From NCBI GenBank assembly GCA_004298505.1, contig SCRO01000029.1:1-60697 (forward strand): a stretch of 60,697 nucleotides of DNA. Direction: 5' to 3'. This document shows positions 50,882 through 59,891 of the stretch, piece after piece. The position numbers and the translations under genes were made by a program. Position 1 is the stretch's first letter. Each line of letters begins with the position of its first letter. Source of the DNA: Rhodanobacter sp. GTDB lineage: Bacteria > Pseudomonadota > Gammaproteobacteria > Xanthomonadales > Rhodanobacteraceae. The notes under the pieces were generated by a model. It searched no databases. It was not told the origin of the DNA and saw nothing but the letters and a program-made list of their open reading frames with translations.

Positions 50882-50895
50882 TTGACTTTAGTCAA
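50882..50895 (-). promoter_or_regulatory. FNR/ANR-like dyad of small gene copy 3
   Basis: On the reverse strand TTGACTAAAGTCAA, followed by TACAA. Centre to ATG is 42 nt and TAAGTT occupies the -10 position. Confidence 0.58.
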
Positions 50896-50981
50896 CTACG
50901 AGTTGTTAGCCGGGTCTCCTTCGCTGTTCTCGCCGGTCAAGCCGGGAGCCCTCCTGGAGAGCATCGCGATGGTGAGGTTGG

Positions 50982-51176
50982 GGCGCCCCGGACCAGGTTG
51001 GCGCCGCCCTCGCGGGGCGTCTGGTCGATCAGCTCCGGCTTGGTAGCGAGAAAGTTCGATGGCGAGAAGACGGCGAGGCACTGCCGGGCGCCGAAAATCA
51101 CCATCGCCTCATGATGACGCGTGAACCCCGGCACGCCGGTGGTCGCTGCATACCACCACTGCTGCTGCAGAAAACC
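50982..51176 (-). pseudogene. phaC: PHA synthase (PhaC) internal remnant
   Basis: The reverse frame reads QQQWWYAATTGVPGFTRHHE, then FGARQCLAVFSPSNF, then REGGANLVRGA. This matches the segment of class I PhaC proteins around WWxxATxGVxGVxxHHE, FxxRQxLDxxSPSNF and GGxNLVRG. Both ends of the gene are missing. Confidence 0.7.
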
Positions 51177-51215
51177 CTGTTGGACCCCGCGGAGAATCGG
51201 CATATGATCGGAATC

Positions 51216-51455
51216 ATGGCTAGCATAAACAACACCGAATCCATTGAACGGGAAATGCTCCGGCTTGACCCCGAGGCGCGGGCAAAGCTTGTGCATTCGC
51301 TCGTCAAAAGCCTGGGCAATCTCTCGGAAACCGAGCTGGAGAGCTTGTGGCTGGACGAAGCCGAACGCCGCGACACTGAACTTGAATCAGGTTCGGTCGA
51401 GGCCGTTCCTGGCGACGAGGTATTCAAACGCGTTCGAAGCCGCCACGGCTTCTGA
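51216..51455 (+). CDS. Addiction-module antitoxin component
   Basis: A 79-aa protein starting at the ATG at 51216 (MASINNTESIEREMLRLDP). The pattern of RLDPEARAKLVHSLVKSLGN and LWLDEAERRDTELESG, ending VFKRVRSRHGF, is that of the small 'putative addiction module component' family that pairs with RelE/ParE-type toxins. Its stop overlaps the start of the toxin by one base. Confidence 0.82.
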   Translation: MASINNTESIEREMLRLDPEARAKLVHSLVKSLGNLSETELESLWLDEAERRDTELESGSVEAVPGDEVFKRVRSRHGF

Positions 51456-51553
51456 TGCTCGGCTATGAGTTTCACCCCCTCGCCGAAAAGGAGCTCGATG
51501 AGGCGCTGGCACATCAAAAGCGCCAGCCGTTCTACTGGCTCCAACGTCAGTGA
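51455..51553 (+). pseudogene. Truncated RelE/ParE-type toxin
   Basis: The ATG at 51455 opens MLGYEFHPLAEKELDEALAH, the usual beginning of the RelE/ParE partner of this antitoxin, but the frame stops after 32 codons (TGA at 51551). The catalytic C-terminal half is gone, so the module is an orphan antitoxin. The 150 bases that follow hold nothing I recognise. Confidence 0.7.
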
Positions 51554-51706
51554 TCACTGTAAAGGCAGTCCCAACAGATCGCTGCAGTTGACCGCTCAAA
51601 GTGCTGGCGCGATTAGGGTTCCCTCCGCGACCTGTGGCTGCTCCCGCGGCAACCGAGCTTCGGCGCCCCTGAAGTGTGGCGTTGCGCGCCTTGACGGTAG
51701 CGTCAA

Positions 51707-52111
51707 TCAGCACACCTCCCTGGGGCAGCAGGCCGACTCGGGTTGCGGGGCGCAGTGGAAGGTGGATTCCGTCTCCGGTGCGGTTGGGGTCGGCAAGCGG
51801 ATGCCCGCCCGGTACATCAAGGCCGCGACCGCCAACCCCGCCAGGCGTGCCTTGGGCGGGTCGGCCCGAGAACTCAGCATCACCGGCACCATCAGCCCCA
51901 TGACCACCCCCGCCGCGGTGGCGCCGGCGTGGTACTCCAGGTTCTTCGCCAGGACGTTGCCGGAGACCAGATCCGGCATCAGCAGGATGTCCGCCTGGCC
52001 CGCCACCGGGGAGTCGATACCTTTCTCCCGAGCCGCGCGCTCGGAGATGGCGTTATCGAAGGCCAGCGGCCCGTCGACCTCGGCGCCGGCGATCTGCCCT
52101 TGCCGAGCCAT
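51707..52111 (-). pseudogene. Phosphate acetyltransferase C-terminal remnant
   Basis: A 134-codon frame reads VDGPLAFDNAISERAAREKG, SPVAGQADILLMPDLVSGN, LAKNLEYHAGATAAGVVMG and VPVMLSSRADPPKARL, the C-terminal signature of phosphate acetyl/butyryltransferases, including those fused to enoyl-CoA hydratase. The first two thirds of the enzyme are absent. The 116 bases upstream hold only out-of-frame scraps. It belongs with the PhaC remnant and DUF3141. Confidence 0.72.
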
Positions 52112-52227
52112 GACCCGCCATAGAGCCCTTCGAACACCATCTCGAAGACGCTGTCGCCGGTCGTGCCGGCAAGCGTCGTTGATCTACGGGATCAGCGGCT
52201 TGTCCGGGCGCTTGTCGCCCACCAGGA

Positions 52228-54630
52228 TCAAATCCGCACCCGGCGCAGACGCAGCGCATTCAAGACCACCGACAGCGAGGAGGCGCTCATCGCGAAGGCG
52301 GCGAAGATCGGTCCGATCAGGATGCCGAAGAATGGATAGAGGACCCCGGCAGCGATGGGTATGCCGACGCCGTTATAGATCAGCGCGAAGAACAGGTTCT
52401 GCCTGATGTTGCGCATCGTGGCCAGCGACAGCTTGCGGGCGCGCACGATGCCGTCGAGGTTGCCCTTGACCAGCGTGAAGCCCGCGCTTTCGATCGCCAC
52501 GTCGGCGCCGGTGCCCATGGCGATGCCGACATCCGCCTGGGCCAGCGCGGGGGCGTCGTTGACCCCGTCGCCGGCCATCGCCACCTTGCGACCCTCGGCC
52601 TGCAGTTCCTTGATGATGCGTGCCTTGTCCTCGGGCAGCACGTCGGCGCGGATTTCGTCGATGCCCAGGCGCCCGGCCACCGCCTTCGCCGTGCGCTCGT
52701 TGTCGCCGGTGGCCATGATGATGCGGAAGCCGAGTTTGTGCAGCGCCTTGAGCGCATCGGGCGTGGTTGCCTTCACCGGGTCGGCGACGCTGACCAGGCC
52801 GGCGATGGCGCCGTCGAGCACCACGAACATCACCGTCTCACCCTCGTCGCGGCGGGCATTGGCGGTGGCCGCCAGTTTGCCGCCGTCGAGGCCCAGTTCG
52901 GCCATCAGCTTGGCATTGCCCAGCGCCACCGGCTGGCCGTCGACCACGCCCTTCACGCCCATGCCGGTCACGGCTTCGAAGTCATCGGCCTTGCCCAGCT
53001 TGACGCCGCGCTCCTCGGCGCCAGCGACGATGGCCTCGGCCAGCGGATGCTCGGAGCCCTTTTCCAGCGTCGCGGCCAGACGCAGCACCGCGCTCTCGTC
53101 GTGCCCGGTTTCAGGCAGCACTGCCACCAGTTTCGGCTTGCCTTCGGTCAGCGTGCCGGTCTTGTCGACGATCAGCGTGTCGACCTTGGCGAAGCGCTCC
53201 AGCGCCTCGGCGTTCTTGATCAGTACCCCCAACTGCGCGCCACGCCCGGTGGCCGTCATGATCGACATCGGCGTGGCGAGCCCCAGCGCACAGGGACAGG
53301 CGATGATCAGCACCGCTACCGCCGAGACCAGCGCGTAGGCCAACGCCGGCGCCGGCCCCCAGATCGCCCAGGAAATGAAGGACAAGATCGCGACACCAAT
53401 GACCGTTGGCACGAACTTGCCCGCCACCTTGTCGGCGAACTTCTGGATCGGTGCCCGCGAGCGCTGGGCATTCGCCACCATCTCGACGATCTGGCTGAGC
53501 ATGGTATCGGCGCCGACCCGGGTGGCCTGCATGACCAGACTGCCGGTACCGTTGATGGTGGCACCGGTGACCTTGTCGCCGGCGACTTTTTCCACCGGCA
53601 CCGGCTCACCGGAGATCATCGACTCGTCGATCGAAGAACGGCCCTCGACCACCACGCCGTCCGCCGGCACCTTGTCGCCGGGGCGCACCCGCAGATGGTC
53701 GCCCACCTGCACATCTTCCAGCGGAACCTCCTCCTCGCTGCCGTCGGGGCGGATCACCCGGGCGGTCTTGGCGGCCATGTCCAGCAGCGCGCGGATCGCC
53801 TTGCCGGTGCCTTCACGGGCACGCAGCTCCATCACCTGGCCCAGCAGCACCAAGGCGACGATGACCGCCGCTGCCTCGAAATAGACACCGACCTGGCCGG
53901 TCGAGGGATCGCGGAAGCCCGCGGGGAAGATGCCCGGCACCAGCACCGCGACGATCGAGAAGAGATAGGCTGCGCCGATCCCCATGCCGATCAGGCTGAA
54001 CATGTTGAGGTTCATGCTGCGAAACGAATTCCAGCCACGCACAAAGAATGGCCAGCCCGACCACAGGATCACCGGTGTGCTGAGCACAAGCTCGAGCCAC
54101 ATCGAGGCCCGCTCGCCGAAGAAGTCGCGAATCGCCGTGATGCCCAGATAGGGGGCCATCGCCAACACCAGGACCGGGATCGTGAAGACGACCGCGACCC
54201 AGAAGCGGCGGGTAAAATCCACCAGTTCGGGATTCGGCCCCTCGTCGCCGACCGCCGCCGATTCCAGCTCCAACCCCATGCCACACAGCGGGCAGGCACC
54301 GGGGGTGGTCTGCCGCACCGCGGAGTGCATCGGGCAGGTGTAGACGGCGCCGGCATACCCGGCCGGCACCTTGTCGTACTTGCCGCCGCGAACCGGCGCG
54401 GCGGTTTCGTGGTTGGCTTGATGAGCGTGCCCATGGCCGTGACCATTGCCATGGCTGGAATGCGCCTGTGGATCGCCGCTTTCGACGGGCACGAGGTGCA
54501 TGCCGCACTTCGGACAGTCGCCCGGCTGATCGGAGACCACTTCCGGGTGCATCGGGCAGGTGTATTGGGCCGCGCCCTGCTTGCTGTGCTGCGCGTGTTC
54601 GGGCCGTTTTATCGGTTGCTGCTGAGTCAT
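52228..54630 (-). CDS. copA: Cu+-exporting P1B-type ATPase
   Basis: An 800-aa inner-membrane ATPase. The N-terminus has two heavy-metal-binding domains ([20 protein letters not shown] and [20 protein letters not shown]) joined by a His-rich linker, instead of the usual GMxCxxC HMA domains. Eight helices follow with the ion-binding CPC ([13 protein letters not shown]), phosphorylation site [11 protein letters not shown], and [27 protein letters not shown] lies nine bases before the ATG. It is last in the copper locus reading from copL and expels Cu(I) from the cytosol. Confidence 0.95.
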   Translation of the reverse strand: MTQQQPIKRPEHAQHSKQGAAQYTCPMHPEVVSDQPGDCPKCGMHLVPVESGDPQAHSSHGNGHGHGHAHQANHETAAPVRGGKYDKVPAGYAGAVYTCPMHSAVRQTTPGACPLCGMGLELESAAVGDEGPNPELVDFTRRFWVAVVFTIPVLVLAMAPYLGITAIRDFFGERASMWLELVLSTPVILWSGWPFFVRGWNSFRSMNLNMFSLIGMGIGAAYLFSIVAVLVPGIFPAGFRDPSTGQVGVYFEAAAVIVALVLLGQVMELRAREGTGKAIRALLDMAAKTARVIRPDGSEEEVPLEDVQVGDHLRVRPGDKVPADGVVVEGRSSIDESMISGEPVPVEKVAGDKVTGATINGTGSLVMQATRVGADTMLSQIVEMVANAQRSRAPIQKFADKVAGKFVPTVIGVAILSFISWAIWGPAPALAYALVSAVAVLIIACPCALGLATPMSIMTATGRGAQLGVLIKNAEALERFAKVDTLIVDKTGTLTEGKPKLVAVLPETGHDESAVLRLAATLEKGSEHPLAEAIVAGAEERGVKLGKADDFEAVTGMGVKGVVDGQPVALGNAKLMAELGLDGGKLAATANARRDEGETVMFVVLDGAIAGLVSVADPVKATTPDALKALHKLGFRIIMATGDNERTAKAVAGRLGIDEIRADVLPEDKARIIKELQAEGRKVAMAGDGVNDAPALAQADVGIAMGTGADVAIESAGFTLVKGNLDGIVRARKLSLATMRNIRQNLFFALIYNGVGIPIAAGVLYPFFGILIGPIFAAFAMSASSLSVVLNALRLRRVRI

Positions 54631-54732
54631 CGAATCGTCTCCTTATTGTTTGGGTCTTGTTTCCCGTAACCCATATCGCGCGTGACCAGCGCGCTATGCT
54701 TTCTGGGCGCCCGCCGCCACCGACGTCCCGGC

Positions 54733-54894
54733 TTATGCCTTCGGTCCATGCGTGGCAAATAGGCGTGACGTCCCGTCGCGCCCGAGCAGCAGTACGTCAT
54801 GGCGTTCGGGTGCACCCATCTCCATGCCGGGCGAGCCCATCGGCATGCCCGGCGCGGCCAGGCCGCGCGCAGCGGGAAAGCCATCGTTGCATCT
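54733..54894 (-). pseudogene. DUF411 C-terminal remnant
   Basis: Directly after the stop of the cytochrome/NTF2 gene, in the same frame, the reverse strand reads GLAAPGMPMGSPGMEMGAPE and then HDVLLLGRDGTSRLFATHG before a TAA. This is the end of DUF411 copper-associated proteins (GLAVPGMPxGSPGME). No start codon precedes it, so the N-terminal part was deleted. Confidence 0.68.
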
Positions 54895-56010
54895 TCATCG
54901 CGCTGCCTCCGGTGTGGACTGCCATTGCACGGACACGATCTTCCAGTCTTTGCCGTCGTGCGTGAGTTTCAGCATCTCGCGGCTGCGCAGCGCGACCGGC
55001 TTGCCTTTGACCGAGGTCTTGATCGCGCTCTCGCTGCCGACCATGGCGCCGTCGCCCATCGCCATCGAGGCGATCGAGACCGGTGTGATCCGGGCACCCT
55101 TAAGGAACGCGATGTCACCGCCCAGGTGCCCGCTGGCGTATTCGTCGCGGGTCTGCACATGCGCGTCTTCGCTGATGCTGACGTCCGGCGCCAGCAAGGC
55201 CAGCACGGCCGCCCGATCACCACGCTGCAAGGCGGACTGGAATGCGTGCGCCACCGCTTCGGCTGCCGGCACTGCCTTCGGCTGCAAGCCCTGGAACGAC
55301 AGCGCAGCGTCGTTCGCCGCTGCCGTTTCGGCATGCTCGTGATCGTGGCCATCGGTGGCGGCGCCATGGCTGTGGGCTGCTTCAGTGGACATGTCCATGC
55401 CGCCCATGTCAGCGGCACCATGGCCGTCTGCGTCGGAAGCATCGCCATGGCTGTGACTGTGGCCGCCGTCCTCGTCCATGTCCATGTCCTCATCCGGTGG
55501 CGCCTTGGCCACGATGTCCTTGTACTGTTCGGGCGTCATGTCCGGCAGTTTCTGCAGGAACGCGACCATACTCCAGATCGTGGGGTCGTCGTGACTGCCG
55601 CCCCAGGCCGGCATCGCGCTCATCTTGATGCCGTGCTTGATCACCCAGAACGCATCGCGCGGGTCGACGTGCACCTGCGACAGGTTCGGCGGTCGCGGAT
55701 ACAGACCGGGGCGGATCTCCGAGTCCTTCATGCCGGGCTTGAGATGGCACTGAGTGCACATCGCCGCGTATTGGCCGGCGCCCTTGAGGATCAGCTGCGG
55801 ATCTTCCAGATTCGGCACCGCGATATCTTCCGAGCGGATGTGTATCGAGCGATCGCGCAAAGTCTGCAACACCGCGAACACCGGCTTGGTGTGATGATCG
55901 TCGGCGCCGATGTTGTAGATGCCGGAATAGACGAAGGCGCCCGCGCCGAGGGCCAACACGCCCAGCACGACGGCCACCGTGATGCCGTGATGCTTGATCT
56001 GTTTTTTCAT
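54895..56010 (-). CDS. Cytochrome c / NTF2-like (DUF4440) fusion protein
   Basis: A 371-aa membrane-anchored periplasmic protein starting MKKQIKHHGITVAVVLGVLA. The cytochrome domain (about 75-165) has CTQCH and a distal Met in KMSAMPAWGG. A linker of about 65 residues is rich in His, Asp and Met (MDMDEDGGHSHSHGD, GGMDMSTEAAHSHG), likely binding copper. The C-terminal 130 residues form an NTF2-like domain (AHAFQSALQRGDRAAVLALL to KLTHDGKDWKIVSVQW). It lies 12 bp after copB in the operon. Confidence 0.85.
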   Translation of the reverse strand: MKKQIKHHGITVAVVLGVLALGAGAFVYSGIYNIGADDHHTKPVFAVLQTLRDRSIHIRSEDIAVPNLEDPQLILKGAGQYAAMCTQCHLKPGMKDSEIRPGLYPRPPNLSQVHVDPRDAFWVIKHGIKMSAMPAWGGSHDDPTIWSMVAFLQKLPDMTPEQYKDIVAKAPPDEDMDMDEDGGHSHSHGDASDADGHGAADMGGMDMSTEAAHSHGAATDGHDHEHAETAAANDAALSFQGLQPKAVPAAEAVAHAFQSALQRGDRAAVLALLAPDVSISEDAHVQTRDEYASGHLGGDIAFLKGARITPVSIASMAMGDGAMVGSESAIKTSVKGKPVALRSREMLKLTHDGKDWKIVSVQWQSTPEAAR

Positions 56011-56022
56011 GACTTGACTCCC

Positions 56023-56976
56023 TTAAAACCAGACGCGGAAACCGGCAACGATTTGCTGGTCGAATACGGGTTGCCCATCGGCACGCGCGTAGTCTGCAGT
56101 GCTGCCGATGCGACGCACCCAGTTGATACCCACGTAGGGCGCAAACTCGCGCCGGATCTCGTAGCGCAGGCGCAGGCCGAACTGCACATCGGACAGGCCG
56201 CTGCCGATGCCGCGAGCCGGATCGTCCTTGCCGTACAGGTTCAATTCCAGCTCCGGCTGCAGGATCAGCCGCTGCGTGAACAGCACCTCGTAGTCGGCAC
56301 GAAAACGTGCCGCCGTGCGGCCGGAGGAACCGACATAACCGGTCGCTTCCAGCTCGAACCAGTAGGGTGCGAGACCCTGCACGCCAAGCGCCACCCAGTC
56401 GCGGCCCGGGCCTGCACCGAAATCGTGGCGGACACCGAGCTGGCTGCCCCAGTAGGTGGCGATGGCGTGGTTCCACAACGCCTCGACATTGCCATCCTCC
56501 ACCTTGCCCTGGCTGGCCTCGCCTTCGCTGCGCAGCCACAGCTTGTCCTCGTCGCGGCCATACCAACCTTCGACCTCCCAGGCCTGCGCGTTGCCGTCGC
56601 GGCCGTGAACCGTTTCGAGCTGATCCAGCAGCAGCATGCCCACGATACGCTTGCCGCCCATGTGCGGCTTCAGCGGCCCGTAGCCCACACCGTCGGAATA
56701 GTCAGGGCTGCGCGCATCCGCCGGCGCGCTGCCGCCTTGCATCGTGTCCATATTCGTGCCGGACATCGAGCCCTGCATCGGTGGCGAGACTTCGGTCATG
56801 CCGGCCATTGGGGCGTGATCCATGCCCGGCATCGCTCCCATGTCCATCGAGGCAGAACTGCTGGAAGAGGCTGGCGCACTTTGCGCGAGAGCGGCGCGTG
56901 GCAGCACGATCAACATGGCCGCACCCAGCAGCGCACGCGGGAAACCTGGACGGCGGCATCGGGCCGGCGCGCTCAT
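56023..56976 (-). CDS. copB: Copper resistance protein B, outer membrane
   Basis: A 317-aa protein starting at the ATG at 56976, overlapping the copA stop by 4 bp. A signal (ends AALAQS) is followed by a Met-rich N-terminal domain (SMDMGAMPGMDHAPMAGM) and a beta-barrel beginning LLLDQLETVHGRDGNAQAWE, ending IVAGFRVWF. These are the marks of CopB/PcoB, which binds copper at or in the outer membrane. Confidence 0.95.
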   Translation of the reverse strand: MSAPARCRRPGFPRALLGAAMLIVLPRAALAQSAPASSSSSASMDMGAMPGMDHAPMAGMTEVSPPMQGSMSGTNMDTMQGGSAPADARSPDYSDGVGYGPLKPHMGGKRIVGMLLLDQLETVHGRDGNAQAWEVEGWYGRDEDKLWLRSEGEASQGKVEDGNVEALWNHAIATYWGSQLGVRHDFGAGPGRDWVALGVQGLAPYWFELEATGYVGSSGRTAARFRADYEVLFTQRLILQPELELNLYGKDDPARGIGSGLSDVQFGLRLRYEIRREFAPYVGINWVRRIGSTADYARADGQPVFDQQIVAGFRVWF

Positions 56977-58775
56977 GACACCACCAGCTCGCGGAACATG
57001 CCCGCTTCCATGTGATAGAGCATGTGGCAGTGATAGGCCCAGCGTCCGGGCGCGTCGGCACTCACCGCATAGGAGACGCGTTGCGCCGGCTGCACGTTGA
57101 CGGTGTGCTTGCGCACCTGGAACTGGCCGTCCGGGTTCTCCAGCTCGCTCCACATGCCGTGCATGTGAATCGGATGCGGCATCATCGTATCGTTGACCAG
57201 CACCAGGCGCAGGCGTTCACCGTACTTGAAGTGCACCGGTTTGGCATCGGCAAACTTCACCCCGTCGAACGACCACATGTAACGCTCCATGTTGCCGGTG
57301 AGGTGCAGCTCGATCTCACGCGAGGGTTCACGCGCATCGATCGGGCCACCGACGGTATGCAGGTCGGCATAGGTCAGCACGCGGCGTCCGTTGTCACGCA
57401 GACCGACGCCGGGATCATCGAGATTGGTGCGCGGCATATCGACCCGCATATCCACGCCGGGGCCGTATTCGGTGCGCGCGTGGTGCGCCTTGAGCATCGC
57501 ATTGCCGGCCATGTCGTCATGTTTCATGGCGGGCATTGCGTCGTGTTTGCCCACACCCGGCCTTCGGCCACCTTCCCCCGCATGCGGGGGAAGCGTTGCT
57601 TTGTGGCTCATCGCCATGGCACCCATCATGTCGACCATCGCCAGGCGCTGACGCGGATCCATCGCGGGCACCTCGGCCTGCATGCCTTCGCGTGGCGCCA
57701 ACGTGCCGCGGGCGTAGCCGGTGCGGTCGATCGACTGCGCGAACACGGTATAGGCGCGATCCTCCTGCGGCTCGACCAGCACGTCGTAAACCTCCGCCAC
57801 GGCGATCCGGAATTCGTCCACCGACACGGGCTCGACATCCTGGCCATCCGCGCTGATCACGGTCATCTTCAGGCCGGGAATGCGCACATCGAAATAACTC
57901 ATCGCCGAACCGTTGATGAAACGCAGACGGATTCTCTCGCCAGGGCGGAACAGGCCGGTCCAGTTGCCGGCCGGCGCGGTACCGTTCATCAGATAGGTAT
58001 AGGTATAGCCGCCGACATCGCTGAGGTCGCTCGGGCTCATGCGCATCTGGTTCCACATCCGCCGCTTGGCCAGTGCCTTTTGTAAGCCCATCTCGCGTAC
58101 ATCGTGGAAGAACTCGGGCGCCGTGGGCTCGGCAAAATTGTAGTAGTCGCTCTGCCGCTTCAGCGTCGCGAAGATGTGGTTCGGGTCAGCATCACTCCAG
58201 TCGTTGAGCATCACCACGTAGTCGCGATCGCTGGGGTAGCGCTCCACCCCGGCCGGTTCGATCACGATCGGGCCATACAGGCCGGACTGTTCCTGGAAGC
58301 CGCTATGCGAGTGGTACCAATAGGTGCCGGACTGGTGCACCGGGAAGCGATAGATGAAGGTCTCGCCCGGCGCAATGCCGTCAAAGCTGATGCCGGGCAC
58401 GCCATCCATCTGGAACGGTACCAAAATGCCATGCCAGTGGATCGAGGTTGACACACGCAGCCGATTGGTCACGCGCAAGGTGACCACGCTGCCCTCCTTC
58501 CAGCGCAGAATCGGCCCGGGAATGCCGCCATTGACGGTCGTGGCGAGTCGGACGGTACCGGTGTAGTTGACCGGCGATGGCGCGATGTCCAGCGCAAATT
58601 CGGTACCGCTGAGCACATGCGAATGGAACGAGCCGGCCACCGGCGCATCGCGCCCGACCGCCCACGCACGGGAGGAACTCAACAGGCCCAGGCCGGCGAC
58701 CGCACCGCCCAGGGTCACGCCTTGCACGAAGCGGCGACGCGAGAGGTCGATCGCCGACGGAGAAAAGGGGTTCAT
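56973..58775 (-). CDS. copA: Copper resistance multicopper oxidase CopA
   Basis: A 600-aa periplasmic oxidase with a twin-arginine signal (SRRRFVQGVTLGGAVAGLG). Copper-ligand motifs are visible in order: SIHWHGILVPFQMDG, YWYHSHSGFQEQSG, HPIHMHGMWSE and the C-terminal YHCHMLYHMEAGMF with the type 1 Cys-His. A Met/His-rich insert (about 385-440) carries HDAMPAMKHDDMAG. CopA oxidises and sequesters Cu(I). The gene symbol is shared by convention with the P-type ATPase. Confidence 0.95.
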   Translation of the reverse strand: MNPFSPSAIDLSRRRFVQGVTLGGAVAGLGLLSSSRAWAVGRDAPVAGSFHSHVLSGTEFALDIAPSPVNYTGTVRLATTVNGGIPGPILRWKEGSVVTLRVTNRLRVSTSIHWHGILVPFQMDGVPGISFDGIAPGETFIYRFPVHQSGTYWYHSHSGFQEQSGLYGPIVIEPAGVERYPSDRDYVVMLNDWSDADPNHIFATLKRQSDYYNFAEPTAPEFFHDVREMGLQKALAKRRMWNQMRMSPSDLSDVGGYTYTYLMNGTAPAGNWTGLFRPGERIRLRFINGSAMSYFDVRIPGLKMTVISADGQDVEPVSVDEFRIAVAEVYDVLVEPQEDRAYTVFAQSIDRTGYARGTLAPREGMQAEVPAMDPRQRLAMVDMMGAMAMSHKATLPPHAGEGGRRPGVGKHDAMPAMKHDDMAGNAMLKAHHARTEYGPGVDMRVDMPRTNLDDPGVGLRDNGRRVLTYADLHTVGGPIDAREPSREIELHLTGNMERYMWSFDGVKFADAKPVHFKYGERLRLVLVNDTMMPHPIHMHGMWSELENPDGQFQVRKHTVNVQPAQRVSYAVSADAPGRWAYHCHMLYHMEAGMFRELVVS

Positions 58776-58882
58776 GATTCAGTCCACGGAAGCGCGCATC
58801 GAAGCGATGCGGGTCGCGACAGGCCGTCGCCCGTGCCGTCGATGACGGTCGGAAACAAACTGTCGCGAATGGATGGAAAGAA

Positions 58883-59287
58883 TCAGACCAGCGGTGGTCG
58901 CAAGGGTGCCACGGTATTCGGCGAAGGTGCGCGAATCGGGGAAGGAAGCCGGTAAACGATGGCGAAAAACACGGGCGTCGGAATCGACACAGCCACCGAG
59001 TGCACTACGCTGGCGCACACGGAATGGCAGTCGCAGCCCTGCACCATCGGATCGCCACAGCAGGCGCGATCCGGCATGTCCGAGACAGCATGATTGGAGA
59101 ATACCGAGCCATCGGGCTGAGCCACGCTTGTCGTTGCCACCGCATGCGCGATGGGCGAGTCGCCTGGGTCTACGCCCATCGCCATTGGCCCGGCGACGAG
59201 GGAGGTGCTGACCAGCATCAGCCACGCCAGTACCGCCAGGGTCCGAAGACCCCGGGATCGGGCAATCCAGCGTAGCGAGACAGTCAT
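58883..59287 (-). CDS. copL: CopL-like regulatory metal-binding protein
   Basis: A 134-aa exported protein, with a signal ending LVAGP (about residue 34) and a Cys cluster DRACCGDPMVQGCDCHSVCA near residues 74-93. In Xanthomonas, copL precedes copAB and is required for copper-inducible expression; position (107 bp before copA), size and Cys cluster fit. The start is the ATG at 59287, which coincides with the predicted transcription start, so the message may be leaderless. Confidence 0.72.
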   Translation of the reverse strand: MTVSLRWIARSRGLRTLAVLAWLMLVSTSLVAGPMAMGVDPGDSPIAHAVATTSVAQPDGSVFSNHAVSDMPDRACCGDPMVQGCDCHSVCASVVHSVAVSIPTPVFFAIVYRLPSPIRAPSPNTVAPLRPPLV

Positions 59288-59293
59288 ACGGTG

Positions 59294-59322
59294 ACTTTAT
59301 CCCGGCAGCCATGGACCTTCAA
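59294..59322 (-). promoter_or_regulatory. Promoter of copL operon
   Basis: On the reverse strand TTGAAG (59317-59322) and TAAAGT (59294-59299) are separated by 17 bases. The base seven after the -10 is the A of the copL ATG. No Shine-Dalgarno is present. Confidence 0.5.
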
Positions 59323-59364
59323 CTCTGAGTCTCGCCAAGGTGAAGTCAAACTCCGGGTCTCCGG

Positions 59365-59718
59365 TCAGTTACGGCTGTAGCCCAGGTGCAGGGTAATTTT
59401 GTCGCCCGCCTTCAGGTTCGCCACGGCAGGTGGCGGAAAATGTACCCGCAACGGCATGCCGGCCGAGGTCACTTCGACGATGCCGGTGGCCTTGTCGACC
59501 GAAGTCACGGTGGCGGGCATCCGGTGCATGCTGCCGTTGCCTTTGTGATCCATGCCTTTGTGATGCATTTTCTCGTGCATCATGCCTTTGTCCATATGGC
59601 TCATGCTGCTGCTCGCTGCTGCCGGCGCCATGCTGGTTTCCTGCGCCATGGTCGTCGAGGCCGCCACGAAAAGGCCGAATGCGGCTGTTGCCATGAGAAC
59701 TCGGGATGAAAACGCCAT
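59365..59718 (-). CDS. Met/His-rich CusF-like periplasmic protein
   Basis: A 117-aa protein starting at the ATG at 59718 (MAFSSRVLMATAAFG), with a signal ending TTMAQ (about residue 25). A Met/His-rich stretch (SHMDKGMMHEKMHHKGMDHK) precedes a small domain (ATVTSVDKATGIVEVTSAGM, ending GDKITLHLGYSRN) with the pattern of CusF copper-binding OB folds. It lies upstream of copL in the same direction; the 173 bases before it (59719-59891), divergent from rlmJ, show no site I can name. Confidence 0.75.
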   Translation of the reverse strand: MAFSSRVLMATAAFGLFVAASTTMAQETSMAPAAASSSMSHMDKGMMHEKMHHKGMDHKGNGSMHRMPATVTSVDKATGIVEVTSAGMPLRVHFPPPAVANLKAGDKITLHLGYSRN

Positions 59719-59891
59719 GATGATTCTCCGCTTCAGGGGACGATCGGTGCGTTGTCCGACCGGTTGCGGGATGCAACGAATAAAGCCTGCACCGACCGAT
59801 GTGCACGAGAGGTTAACGACGCGTGTGACGCACCACGCAGAGTGTGGCGCCGGCGCATCTATACTTGCCCTTCCCGCCCCTCGTGAACGCC

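Noticed and set aside
54733..54897. TGA between the cytochrome/NTF2 gene and DUF411 sequence as a selenocysteine codon
   Set aside because: No SECIS-like stem is evident, neither family uses selenocysteine, and the DUF411 part lacks its own first half. A deletion remnant is simpler.
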